This document shows positions 1 to 6,154 of a stretch of DNA of 10,889 bases, one piece after another. The DNA is from Polyangiaceae bacterium. Lineage in GTDB: Bacteria > Myxococcota > Polyangia > Polyangiales > Polyangiaceae. The position numbers were made by a program, and so were the translations under genes. The DNA is taken from positions 1 through 10,889 of the forward strand of contig JAICTU010000315.1 of the NCBI GenBank assembly GCA_025936205.1, given 5' to 3'. Position 1 is the first letter of the stretch. Every line of letters begins with the position of its first letter. The notes beneath the pieces are model-generated. The model worked only from the letters and a program-made list of their open reading frames with translations, searched no databases and was not told where the DNA came from.

Positions 1-43
1 CCACTGACGACTCGATCCACGCTCGCCTCACCGACGTCGACAT
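1..43 (-). CDS. Possible 5' end of an unidentified leftward gene (partial)
   Basis: An ATG on the minus strand at 43-41 is preceded by GAGGAG with a five-base spacer (minus-strand text GAGGAGCTCTGATG), a good ribosome binding site. The frame stays open for the 14 codons left in the window (MSTSVRRAWIESSV) and runs off the left edge. It would be transcribed in the same direction as the operon at 336-6151 but lies beyond that operon's probable terminator hairpin, so it is likely a separate unit. Fourteen residues are too few to name a family. The ribosome binding site is the only real support, and a chance ATG is quite possible. Confidence 0.3.
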   Translation of the reverse strand, partial: MSTSVRRAWIESSV

Positions 44-105
44 CAGAGCTCCTCGTGTAGGGTCCCACCGGATGAGCTCGCCCCCTCATGGCGCGAGCTC
101 GAACA

Positions 106-276
106 CCCCAGTATGTCCCTGCTCGACCCGGCACGCACACGCCGAGCGATGTATGGCGAGGTGAGCAAGGGCTCGCCAGCAGTACCGGGCCCGCGTTCCG
201 CGGGTGCGGCCCCCGCCGACCCCAGAATGTGCCCGCCGTGACACACGCGCGGTGTTGCTCGCTGGGCACATCCTGG
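106..276. repeat. Three imperfect copies of a CCAGnATGTGCCC motif, two forming an inverted repeat
   Basis: Copies are seen at 106-121 (CCCCAGTATGTCCCTG), 220-235 (CCCCAGAATGTGCCCG) and, on the other strand, 261-276 (CCAGGATGTGCCCAGC). The last two form an inverted repeat, 222-234 against 264-276, with 12 of 13 positions matching and a 29-base loop. The rest of 1-295 shows no convincing gene apart from the possible start at 43. The copies could be operator sites for the leftward gene at the edge, a hairpin, or the multiple short terminal repeats of a decayed insertion sequence. No transposase is visible, so none of these can be chosen. Confidence 0.45.
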
Positions 277-295
277 TGAGACACGGCGTGCTCGG

Positions 296-335
296 GAGCG
301 AGCCCTTTTGCTCAATTTTGCAAAAATGCTCGCTC
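296..335 (-). terminator. Hairpin immediately after the last gene of the leftward operon
   Basis: The outer arms 296-303 (GAGCGAGC) and 328-335 (GCTCGCTC) are perfect inverted repeats of 8 bp. Inside them, after a two-base symmetric bulge, 306-311 (TTTTGC) pairs with 320-325 (GCAAAA), leaving an 8-base loop. The hairpin begins directly after the TGA stop at 338-336 of the lipoprotein-like gene. Its inner part is conspicuously AT-rich for this genome. There is no T-tract on the downstream side, so it may be an imperfect intrinsic terminator or a 3' mRNA-stabilising stem rather than a canonical terminator. Confidence 0.5.
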
Positions 336-983
336 TCAGTGCTTCAGCTCGATCGGGCCCTGGACGGCGCGGCGCGTCTTCACGGGGCGCAGGGCCACGA
401 ACTTCACCTGCAACAGCACGAGCTCCGAGCTCTCGCCCGCGACGAAGGCGAGGCTGGGGTTCTGCGGGCGGAGCTCGGCGCGATCGCTCGTGTCGAGGGT
501 GAGGCTGACTTGCTCCTGGCTGGGGGCGCGCACCAGCACGTGGGCGACGCCGAAATCGTCGGTCTCGGCGAGCGGTTCATTCAGATAGGAGATCGGCAGG
601 TGGGCGCCGTTTTCGGCCGCGATGCCCACCACGTAAGAGTGGACGAGCGGCGCGCACTCGACCTCGAACGTGGGCGCGGGCGAGCCCGGGCTCGGGTGCC
701 ACAGGCCCACCACGAGGGGCTGTGCTGGCGAACGGAAGCTCTCGGGGCACTCGATGCGCAGGGGCACACGGTCGCCTTCTCGGCCTCGCAACTGGAGCTC
801 GATGCTGCCCGTCTCCTCGGTGGCGCCGAGCGGTGCATCCTCCGTGAAGATGCGCACCCCGGCGAGCGGCTCGTGCTCCTCCCCCGTTGCCACGAGGGTG
901 AGCGCGTAGGCGGGTGCGGCGGTGCCGGGCTCGATGGCAGTGTCAGCGCAGCCGAGTGCTGCGAAAAGCAGAGCTGCCTTCAC
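336..983 (-). CDS. Probable lipoprotein with two beta-sandwich (transthyretin/Cna-B-like) repeats
   Basis: This 215-residue protein starts with GTG at 983, overlapping the TGA of the preceding gene as GTGA, so translation is probably coupled. The N terminus MKAALLFAALGCAD is a very short signal with a lipobox-like ALGC (Cys12), which is acceptable but not ideal. The rest looks all-beta. Two segments, about residues 27-80 and 122-180, each follow the pattern of carboxypeptidase-regulatory or Cna-B folds: a beta strand, then PLAGVRIF or LPISYLNEPLAE, then a G-T/D-x-x-G turn. The family is not recognised with certainty. As the last gene of an operon ending in a toxin-like gene and its presumed immunity gene, it could be a periplasmic accessory or second protective factor, or a pilus-associated lipoprotein. 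That role is inferred from position only. Confidence 0.72.
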   Translation of the reverse strand: MKAALLFAALGCADTAIEPGTAAPAYALTLVATGEEHEPLAGVRIFTEDAPLGATEETGSIELQLRGREGDRVPLRIECPESFRSPAQPLVVGLWHPSPGSPAPTFEVECAPLVHSYVVGIAAENGAHLPISYLNEPLAETDDFGVAHVLVRAPSQEQVSLTLDTSDRAELRPQNPSLAFVAGESSELVLLQVKFVALRPVKTRRAVQGPIELKH

Positions 984-1474
984 GAGTGCACCCGCCAGGG
1001 CAAGCCCACCGTGACCAGGCGGATCGAGGCCTCGTCCTTCGCGAAGTCGAGAGCGAGGTAGCGGCCATCGAAGTTCCAGCGGTCGCTCTGGTAGCGCACG
1101 CTGGACCAGAAGGGTGCCCCGAGCAGCTGGCGCGCCCGCGCACGGGAGCAGCCAAAGTCGAGCCCGAAGGGCAGTGGCGCGCCGAAGCCGCGGTGGCCTT
1201 CATGGCCAGGCGCGTAGAAGAACACGCACACCAGAAGGGTGGCCAGATCGACCGGAAATGCCGGCGCCTCCGCCAGCTCCGTCGCGCCGTCGAAGCGCAG
1301 GCTGACGCCGTGCGCGGGAGCCGCGACGGCAACGGCCGGGTCCTCGCTGAAGTCGGGCTTCATCCCCAGGCGCGAGAGCACCCGGGTGACGCGGGCGCTG
1401 CTCGCGGGCAGGCCCAGCGGCGCGAGCAACTCGTCGGCGCTCGGCATGGGGCTGGGGATCGTGGCAGTCATCAT
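980..1474 (-). CDS. Predicted immunity protein for the adjacent pilin-toxin fusion
   Basis: The 164-residue product begins MMTATIPSPMPSADELL at 1474. The frame is open further upstream, but that part is the toxin gene read out of frame. The chosen start overlaps the toxin stop as ATGA and follows a perfect AGGAGG ten bases upstream, the strongest ribosome binding site in the operon. There is no signal peptide or membrane segment, so it should be cytoplasmic. The layout (helical start with LLAPLGL, a GVSLRFDG strand, then LPFGLDFGCSRARARQLLG around residues 100-118, RWNFDGRYLALDF and a final IRLVTVGLP) matches, from memory, small proteins found next to polymorphic nuclease toxins, with the recurrent pattern LPFGL-x-F-G-x-S-R-x-x-(V/A)-x-x-L-L-G-x-P. 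Direct coupling to a toxin-like gene supports the immunity role. No experimental family name is claimed. Confidence 0.75.
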   Translation of the reverse strand: MMTATIPSPMPSADELLAPLGLPASSARVTRVLSRLGMKPDFSEDPAVAVAAPAHGVSLRFDGATELAEAPAFPVDLATLLVCVFFYAPGHEGHRGFGAPLPFGLDFGCSRARARQLLGAPFWSSVRYQSDRWNFDGRYLALDFAKDEASIRLVTVGLPWRVHS

Positions 1475-2592
1475 TGGCACTTTTCCTCCTGTTTGAATTG
1501 CTTTTCCAGGGACGAGCTCAGCGTCCCGAGCTTCTTCTGCAGATGATTCAGCATGATGTTGCGGAGCTCGGCGTCGTATTCTTCCTTGCTGACGCTCATG
1601 CGCTGGGCGAAGACGCCGCGCAGCAGGTCGGCGCACTCCTCGGAGATCGAGCCGCGGCGCACCTCGTCGTCGAGGATGTCGAGGTAGTGCTGCATGTCCG
1701 CGTTGGCCGCCGCTGCCAGGTCACCGGCTTCGCTTTCGGCCAGCGAGGAGTTGGAGTGCGTGCGGCCGTTCTCGTGGAAGGGGTGCGGCACGGCGACGGT
1801 GAAGCCCTGATTTTCGACCATCTTGTTCATGTTCTTGGTGACGGCGGCGGCGGTTTTCTCCACGACCGCGCTCACGATGCGGGCTTCTTCTTCGGGGGTG
1901 AGGTGGCGGCAGCGTGCGCTCATCTCGGCGCGGACCCGGCGCCGGATCTCGGCGCGCAGCAGCTGTTGCGCGCGCACGCGCAGCGAGTGGCCCTGCGGGA
2001 TATGATCGCGTTCCAGGTCGCTGCCCTGCGGAACGCGCGGCGCCGTCTTCGCGCGGCTGTTGGCGCCCAGATCCGCCTGGTAGCGGCCGTGGTCGCCGCA
2101 CTCGAGATCGACGCGGGGCTTGTCCTCGTCGTCGTTCGAGTCGCCGGCGCTGATGCCGCGGCTCTGGGCGGAGCCAGCGCCGGCAGAGCCACCGCCGGCG
2201 GAAGCACCCGGTGTGCCGCGGCCGCCAGAGGCGCCATCGCCGGCAGAGGCGCGGCCGGCAGGGTCGCGGCCCGGCGACGGCGCCACTGCAGCGCCGCTCG
2301 GCGTGCCGCGTGAAGTGGGCAACTGCGGTCGATAGCTGCCGGCGAGCGCGCCCAGCGAGAGCGCGGCGCTGGCGCTGCCACGCCCGCGCACGTGCTGCGC
2401 CTCGCGATCGAGGTCGTCGTGCACCTCCGTGCCGAAGCGGGAGAAGCCGACCATCCCCACCACGGCCACGCCCATGATCAGCACCTGCTCGATCAGCGAG
2501 GCACCCTGCTGATCGCGGCGCAGCCGCGCGAGCCAGCGCAGGAAGGGCCGCGAGCGAGCAGTCGATGAGCGCGAGCGATCTCGGTGTTTCAT
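1471..2592 (-). CDS. Tad pseudopilin fused to a C-terminal nuclease-type toxin domain
   Basis: The 373-residue product starts with ATG at 2592, four bases after the previous stop, with GGGGAG seven bases upstream. Residues 1-30 are basic and end in RRDQQG. A class III prepilin cleavage site follows (G30 | ASLIE, Glu35 at +5), with a hydrophobic helix to about residue 51, as in Flp/TadE pseudopilins. Residues about 70-160 are a low-complexity Gly/Ala/Ser/Pro linker ending in an acidic DSNDDED. From about 161 the protein is charged and helical, with CGDHGRY (Cys165), LERDHIPQGHSL (Asp196-His197-Pro199) and GFTVAVPHPFH (266-273). The ERDHIP...(A/V)VP-x3-H arrangement is typical of HNH/His-Me-finger-like nuclease domains in polymorphic toxins, so a DNase or RNase is inferred. 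The TadV peptidase encoded at 6843-7373 is the obvious processing enzyme. The presumed immunity gene follows directly. Gene and pilin signal are firm; the nuclease activity is not tested. Confidence 0.82.
   Translation of the reverse strand: MKHRDRSRSSTARSRPFLRWLARLRRDQQGASLIEQVLIMGVAVVGMVGFSRFGTEVHDDLDREAQHVRGRGSASAALSLGALAGSYRPQLPTSRGTPSGAAVAPSPGRDPAGRASAGDGASGGRGTPGASAGGGSAGAGSAQSRGISAGDSNDDEDKPRVDLECGDHGRYQADLGANSRAKTAPRVPQGSDLERDHIPQGHSLRVRAQQLLRAEIRRRVRAEMSARCRHLTPEEEARIVSAVVEKTAAAVTKNMNKMVENQGFTVAVPHPFHENGRTHSNSSLAESEAGDLAAAANADMQHYLDILDDEVRRGSISEECADLLRGVFAQRMSVSKEEYDAELRNIMLNHLQKKLGTLSSSLEKQFKQEEKCQ
2115..2385 (-). other. Low-complexity linker coding segment of the pilin-toxin fusion
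   Basis: This part of the 1471-2592 gene encodes about residues 70-160, made almost only of Gly, Ala, Ser, Pro, Arg and Thr. The DNA has reiterated GCCGG-type units, including an identical CGCCGGCAGAG at 2178-2188 and 2238-2248, exactly 60 bases (20 codons) apart. It separates the pilin-like module from the toxin-like module and could serve as a flexible tether or a recombination point for swapping C-terminal domains. Confidence 0.7.
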
Positions 2593-2596
2593 CGCC

Positions 2597-3520
2597 TCAC
2601 TCCCCGAGCTGGACGCCGGCGACGCCGCCGCGGCTCTCGATCAGTGTGACCTGGGTCTCGCCGTCTTCGGCGAACAACGACAGAAAGAGCTGCGCGCCGT
2701 CGGGGCGCTGATACACCGTCGCTTCAGCGGACGCGGCCGCCGGCTGGAAACCGAGCGCCGCCAGGCGCGCCGCATAGAAGCGCCCGAGCTCGGGCGGCGG
2801 TCGTTGCGAAGCGTAGCCCAGCAACGTGAAGGGAGCGCCGTTGGCCGCCGCGGAGAGCGTGCGGCGCGCCGCGGGCGGCCGCGGAATCCACGGCGAATCA
2901 CTGCCCGGCGCATCTCCGGCGCTCGGGAACATCGCGCTCGGATCGAGGCCTTCGTCCGTCCAGAACGCGCTCACGCGGCTCTGGCCCGCTGCGATCGGCT
3001 CGGCGTACACATAGCGAACGCGCCCGAGCGAACCCCGCCCGCCGTGCACCAGTCCGCGCAGTCGCTGCGCAAATCCCGCGGGCCCCTCAGCCTCGGCGCC
3101 TGGGAAGCAAACGATCATCCCGCGTCCGTCCCGCTCGCTGCGCAGCACGCCCTGGCGCAGCGAGCTCGCCGGCTCGGCGCCGAGGCGTGCCGCCGCATCG
3201 GCCAGCTCTGCCAGCGCCGAACCGAATGCACCTCGCTGGCTCGCGCACTCCGCCTGCACCTGGTCGAGCAGCTGCGCAGGCGCCCGCTCGCGCACGTCGA
3301 CGAGGTAGCGAAACCGTTGCCCGTTGATCAGGAGCTCGTCGGCTCCGCCTGCCAGCCCGCCGATCTGCGCCAACTCCTCACCGAAGCCGAGCGCAGACTC
3401 GCGCGCCTGGGCGTACAGTCCGTAGCCGCTGGTGATGGCCAGGCTCGCACCCGTCGCCAGCAGGTAGAAAAACCGGCGCAGAACGCTGCGCCGCCGGGAC
3501 CGAGCGATCCCTCGCGTCAT
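2597..3520 (-). CDS. Unrecognised membrane-anchored periplasmic protein of the Tad locus
   Basis: The reading frame could start with GTG at 3565 (GTGA overlap with the upstream stop). The ATG at 3520 is preferred because AAAGGATC lies just upstream of it while no ribosome binding site precedes 3565. The 307-residue product has an Arg-rich start (MTRGIARSRRRSVLRR), one hydrophobic segment at about residues 17-36, and then a long soluble part that should be periplasmic. The middle contains a strand-rich stretch (RVRYVYAEPI..., then ...SAMFPSAGDAPGSDSP). The C-terminal ~75 residues (LLGYASQRPPPELGRFYAARLAALGF...) resemble the generic module with a pattern 'YxSxxPPxxLxxFYxxxLxxxGW' seen in many bacterial envelope proteins. 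No enzymatic motif is visible. Position between two pilin-like genes suggests a role in pseudopilin assembly or export, but the function is unknown. Confidence 0.8.
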   Translation of the reverse strand: MTRGIARSRRRSVLRRFFYLLATGASLAITSGYGLYAQARESALGFGEELAQIGGLAGGADELLINGQRFRYLVDVRERAPAQLLDQVQAECASQRGAFGSALAELADAAARLGAEPASSLRQGVLRSERDGRGMIVCFPGAEAEGPAGFAQRLRGLVHGGRGSLGRVRYVYAEPIAAGQSRVSAFWTDEGLDPSAMFPSAGDAPGSDSPWIPRPPAARRTLSAAANGAPFTLLGYASQRPPPELGRFYAARLAALGFQPAAASAEATVYQRPDGAQLFLSLFAEDGETQVTLIESRGGVAGVQLGE

Positions 3521-3561
3521 GGCTGATCCTTTGGTTGTGGACGCCTCGAGGGCGCCGTGTT

Positions 3562-4146
3562 TCACCGCATGCCGAACAGCGCTGCGGCCTCGTCCCGGAT
3601 CACCGGGAGCAACTGGTCGAAGTCGCCATCTCTCACTTCTTCTGCGCAGCTCACGTAGGAGCGGGAGCGCGCTCGCCCCTCGAAGAGCGTCGCCGCGCGG
3701 CCCTCGCGCTGGCCTTGGACCCGTGCCGTTCCCGAGACGTCCGCGTCCGTGATGGGATTGAGCAAGCCCTCACCGTCGCTCGTGGCCGAGCCGGCTCCGC
3801 CGAACAGCCGCGCCGCGCGGCCGCCATCGCCGCCCGCGAGCGGCCTCGAGCTGCCGCTGCCGCGCGCCGATTGTCGCTCGGGAGGGGCGCCGCTCACGCG
3901 ATAGTCCGCGAGGTCGCGGCCGAGCCAGCTCGCGGGCGCGTCCTCCTTGCAGCCCGCCAGCGCGTGCGCGAGCGCGGCGCCGCGCGCCAGGCGCAACGCC
4001 GAGAGCTGCCGCAGGTACAGATCACGAAAGTAGACCAGGCCGCTCAGGCCCAGCGTCAGCGCGGAGATCACGATCAGCGATTCGACGAACACGGCGCCGC
4101 GGCGGCGCGCGCGCGCTCGGAGGCGGTGGGCGGCGGGATTCAGCAT
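3562..4146 (-). CDS. TadE-like minor pseudopilin
   Basis: A 194-residue protein starts with ATG at 4146, nine bases after a GGAG, 24 bases beyond the stop of the TadG-like gene. Residues 1-17 are Arg-rich and end in a class III prepilin cleavage site (RRG17 | AVFVES, Glu22 at +5). The hydrophobic helix ESLIVISALTLGLSGLVYF follows, as in the TadE family. Such proteins are cleaved by the TadV/CpaA peptidase and act as minor pilins in Tad pilus initiation. After the helix comes a Gly/Ser/Arg-rich stretch (about residues 88-125), then a C-terminal segment with two cysteines in the mature part overall (Cys66, and Cys in YVSCAEEV). It is the second TadE-like gene in the operon and is distinct from the one at 5546-6151. 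Confidence 0.85.
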   Translation of the reverse strand: MLNPAAHRLRARARRRGAVFVESLIVISALTLGLSGLVYFRDLYLRQLSALRLARGAALAHALAGCKEDAPASWLGRDLADYRVSGAPPERQSARGSGSSRPLAGGDGGRAARLFGGAGSATSDGEGLLNPITDADVSGTARVQGQREGRAATLFEGRARSRSYVSCAEEVRDGDFDQLLPVIRDEAAALFGMR

Positions 4147-4170
4147 GGCGAGCTCTCCGAGCGCGAACGC

Positions 4171-5559
4171 TCAGTGGATGACCCCTTGTTGCGCGGCGCG
4201 TTCGAGCTCGCGCCCGAGCCGGGGGTTCACGTCCGCGGAGCCCGAGAGCGCGGCGCGGATCAAGGACGCGCTGCTCTCGACCTGGGCCAGCGACGTGAAG
4301 CCGGTGTTGCAGCGGCGCAAGCGCGCGCGCCAGCGGAAATGCCAGAGCGCCAGCTCGCTGGTTCCCGGCCCGTTGCAGGCTGCGCCCGACCAGCGCCCGG
4401 CGCAGTCGAAGAAGAACTCCGCCTGCGCAAAGCCCTGTTCGGCGCCGGCCGTGGCGCGTGCGGTGGGCGCCTGACTCCAGGCCCCCGCTCGCACACCCTG
4501 CGCGCCGGCCCGCAAGGAGTCGCCGCTACCGAAGGCGAGGCTGGTCAACTGCGCCGCGTCGGCGCCGTTTTGCCAGCCCGCGCTCACCTTCTTGGGCGTC
4601 ATGCCCGCGCCGGAGCCAGCGCTCGAGGGCTTGGCCGGCTGCACGCGGCGCTGCGCTTCCGCCTGCTGGTCGCGGCGGCACTGATCGAGATCGAACTTGG
4701 ATTTGTCCCCGGCGCGCCGTCGCCGCTCCTGCTCTCGCGCGCAGCTCTTTTCGGCCAGCTCCTGCGTCTCGGAGCCGAGATCCGGCGGCGTGGTCGCCCC
4801 GCTGCCCAGCTCACAGAAGAACGCGCCACCGCTCGCCACCACCTTGCCGACCACCCCCTGGATCTTGTCGAACACAGTCCGCACCGCGGGCGTCCGCAGC
4901 CCGCCCGGCAGCGCCATCTCCAGCAGGCCGATCACGCTCTGCCCCGCCTCCGAGCACAGGTGGTCGATGCTGTCCTCTTCCACGGGCAGCCCTGTCAGGC
5001 TTTGCGGGCTGGCAGCGACGGCGTTCTTCACCAGCGGTCGGTAGCGCGCGCCCACTTGCGCGGAACCGATGGCGGCGGCACCGGGCACGAGCGCCGCGAA
5101 TGCCTTCTGGCTCTTGCTCAGCGCGCTCAGCGTCTGATTGATGGGCGAGCGCGTGGCGTTGATGGCGCTCTGCACGGCCTCGATGCCCTCCGCGCACACG
5201 GCGGCCAGAGGCTCGAAGGGCGGCACGAGCGTGCAGAAGATCAGGGCGATGCCCAGGCCGATCTCCACCGCCTTCAGCGTCACGCGCACGCCCAGGATGC
5301 AGGCCATGATCAAGTTGACCAGGACCACCATGTTCATGCCGCGCGCGTGCAGCGCCGCCGAGCTGAAGGCCGCGGCGTCAGCAGCTTCCTGCAGTCGCTC
5401 ACGGTGAAGAATCGCGTCGCCGATACCGGCCAGGTACCAGAGCAAGCCCACCATGCAGGCGCCCATGAACACGCCCAGCACCAGCACGGCGCCGCGCTCC
5501 TCGCGCCAGACGGAGCGCTGTGAGGCCGGCACGTGCACGTCGAGCTCAAGGGTAGGCAT
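4171..5559 (-). CDS. tadG: TadG-like Flp pilus assembly protein
   Basis: The 462-residue product starts with ATG at 5559, seven bases after AAGGAG and inside the last 14 bases of the TadE-like gene, so the two are co-translated. The N terminus has an ERG23 | AVLVLGV processing-like site without the Glu at +5, a hydrophobic segment at about residues 24-46, and the motif LQEAADAAAFSSAAL (56-70), which is diagnostic for the TadE/G-like (Tad) N-terminal domain. Two further hydrophobic stretches lie at about 77-92 and 100-118. The rest is a large, Gln/Arg/Gly-rich soluble part with several cysteines. No von Willebrand factor A domain with a MIDAS (DxSxS) motif is seen, unlike longer TadG proteins. 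It likely acts as a membrane-anchored or minor pilin component of the Tad machine. Confidence 0.83.
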   Translation of the reverse strand: MPTLELDVHVPASQRSVWREERGAVLVLGVFMGACMVGLLWYLAGIGDAILHRERLQEAADAAAFSSAALHARGMNMVVLVNLIMACILGVRVTLKAVEIGLGIALIFCTLVPPFEPLAAVCAEGIEAVQSAINATRSPINQTLSALSKSQKAFAALVPGAAAIGSAQVGARYRPLVKNAVAASPQSLTGLPVEEDSIDHLCSEAGQSVIGLLEMALPGGLRTPAVRTVFDKIQGVVGKVVASGGAFFCELGSGATTPPDLGSETQELAEKSCAREQERRRRAGDKSKFDLDQCRRDQQAEAQRRVQPAKPSSAGSGAGMTPKKVSAGWQNGADAAQLTSLAFGSGDSLRAGAQGVRAGAWSQAPTARATAGAEQGFAQAEFFFDCAGRWSGAACNGPGTSELALWHFRWRARLRRCNTGFTSLAQVESSASLIRAALSGSADVNPRLGRELERAAQQGVIH

Positions 5560-6151
5560 AGCGGGCTCCTTGGTAGGGATAGAAGGCTTCGGCGCCGATG
5601 CTCAGCGCCGGCGCACCGATCAGCGAGCGCAGGCCACCCCCGAGCAGTGGGCAAGCGATGCGGTTGGCGAAGCCGATGCGGCAGGCCGCATCCACCTCGA
5701 CGCGCACGCGCACCTTGCTGACCGCGAGCGGCTCTAGCGGCGAGAACACCACGGGGCCGCGGCGCGCGCGACCGCCGGGCTGTTCCGCGGGCGGAAACTC
5801 CACGCGCACACCCTGGATCGTGCCGTTGGCGATCAGCGGAGCGAGAGCCAGCAGCGCCGCGCTGCGCACGCTCTGCTGCCGCCGGCCGTGCTCGGAGTCG
5901 ATGCGATGCAAGGGCTCACCCCCGTACCGGCGCGGGTCGTCGCCGATCACGACCGCGGCGGCGCGCGCCGCGCTGATCGCGGCGTGCTCGACGAGCAGGC
6001 GCACCGCGAACAAGACACCCAGCTGGAGCAAGCACAGGAAGAAGACATAGACAGGCAAGAAACAGATCAGGAACTCGACGAACACCGCGCCCTCACTGCG
6101 CGTGAACAGGCGGCGCACGCACGCGCTCTCTCTCCGTGTCTGCCGTTGCAT
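5546..6151 (-). CDS. tadE: TadE-like minor pseudopilin, first gene of the leftward operon
   Basis: The frame is open to 6541, but the pilin part begins at ATG 6151 (MQRQTRRESACVRR), giving 201 residues; a GTG at 6154 is an equally possible neighbour. No strong ribosome binding site is visible, so the exact start is the weakest point. The leader ends in RSEG21 with cleavage before AVFVEF (Glu26 at +5). The long hydrophobic helix FLICFLPVYVFFLCLLQLG then leads into an Ala-rich amphipathic part (HAAISAARAAAVV), the classical TadE layout. The C-terminal half contains two cysteines (in DAACRIGF and RIACPLLG) that could form a disulfide. It opens the leftward operon, divergent from the flp genes, and overlaps the TadG-like gene by 14 bases. 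Confidence 0.87.
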   Translation of the reverse strand: MQRQTRRESACVRRLFTRSEGAVFVEFLICFLPVYVFFLCLLQLGVLFAVRLLVEHAAISAARAAAVVIGDDPRRYGGEPLHRIDSEHGRRQQSVRSAALLALAPLIANGTIQGVRVEFPPAEQPGGRARRGPVVFSPLEPLAVSKVRVRVEVDAACRIGFANRIACPLLGGGLRSLIGAPALSIGAEAFYPYQGARYAYP

Positions 6152-6154
6152 CAC

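Noticed and set aside
106..284. End of an IS21-like insertion sequence.
   Set aside because: Multiple short repeats would fit, but there is no transposase, no clear terminal TG...CA boundary and no target duplication in view, so only the repeats are reported.
43..315. A 90-codon minus-strand frame whose stop overlaps the possible ATG at 43.
   Set aside because: It would start at a TTG within the operon-ending hairpin, has no ribosome binding site, and its Arg/Ser/Gly-rich product looks like translated intergenic sequence.
204..1061. A 285-codon plus-strand frame, and the 279-codon one at 1474-2313.
   Set aside because: They are shadows of the lipoprotein-like and toxin genes; the minus-strand genes have coupled starts and coherent protein features.
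1475..1636. Extending the immunity-like protein upstream by 54 codons.
   Set aside because: The extra part overlaps the toxin gene and is Arg/Pro/Ala-rich like a frame shadow; the AGGAGG before 1474 and the ATGA overlap decide for the shorter form.
3535..5523. A 662-codon open frame on the plus strand.
   Set aside because: It lies opposite the TadE-like and TadG-like genes, which have clear family motifs, ribosome binding sites and coupled starts. The plus-strand product is His/Arg/Ala-rich and shows no domain; long antisense frames are common at this GC content.
4171..5559. A von Willebrand factor A domain in the TadG-like protein.
   Set aside because: No DxSxS MIDAS motif is visible and the protein has a different Gln/Arg/Gly-rich body.
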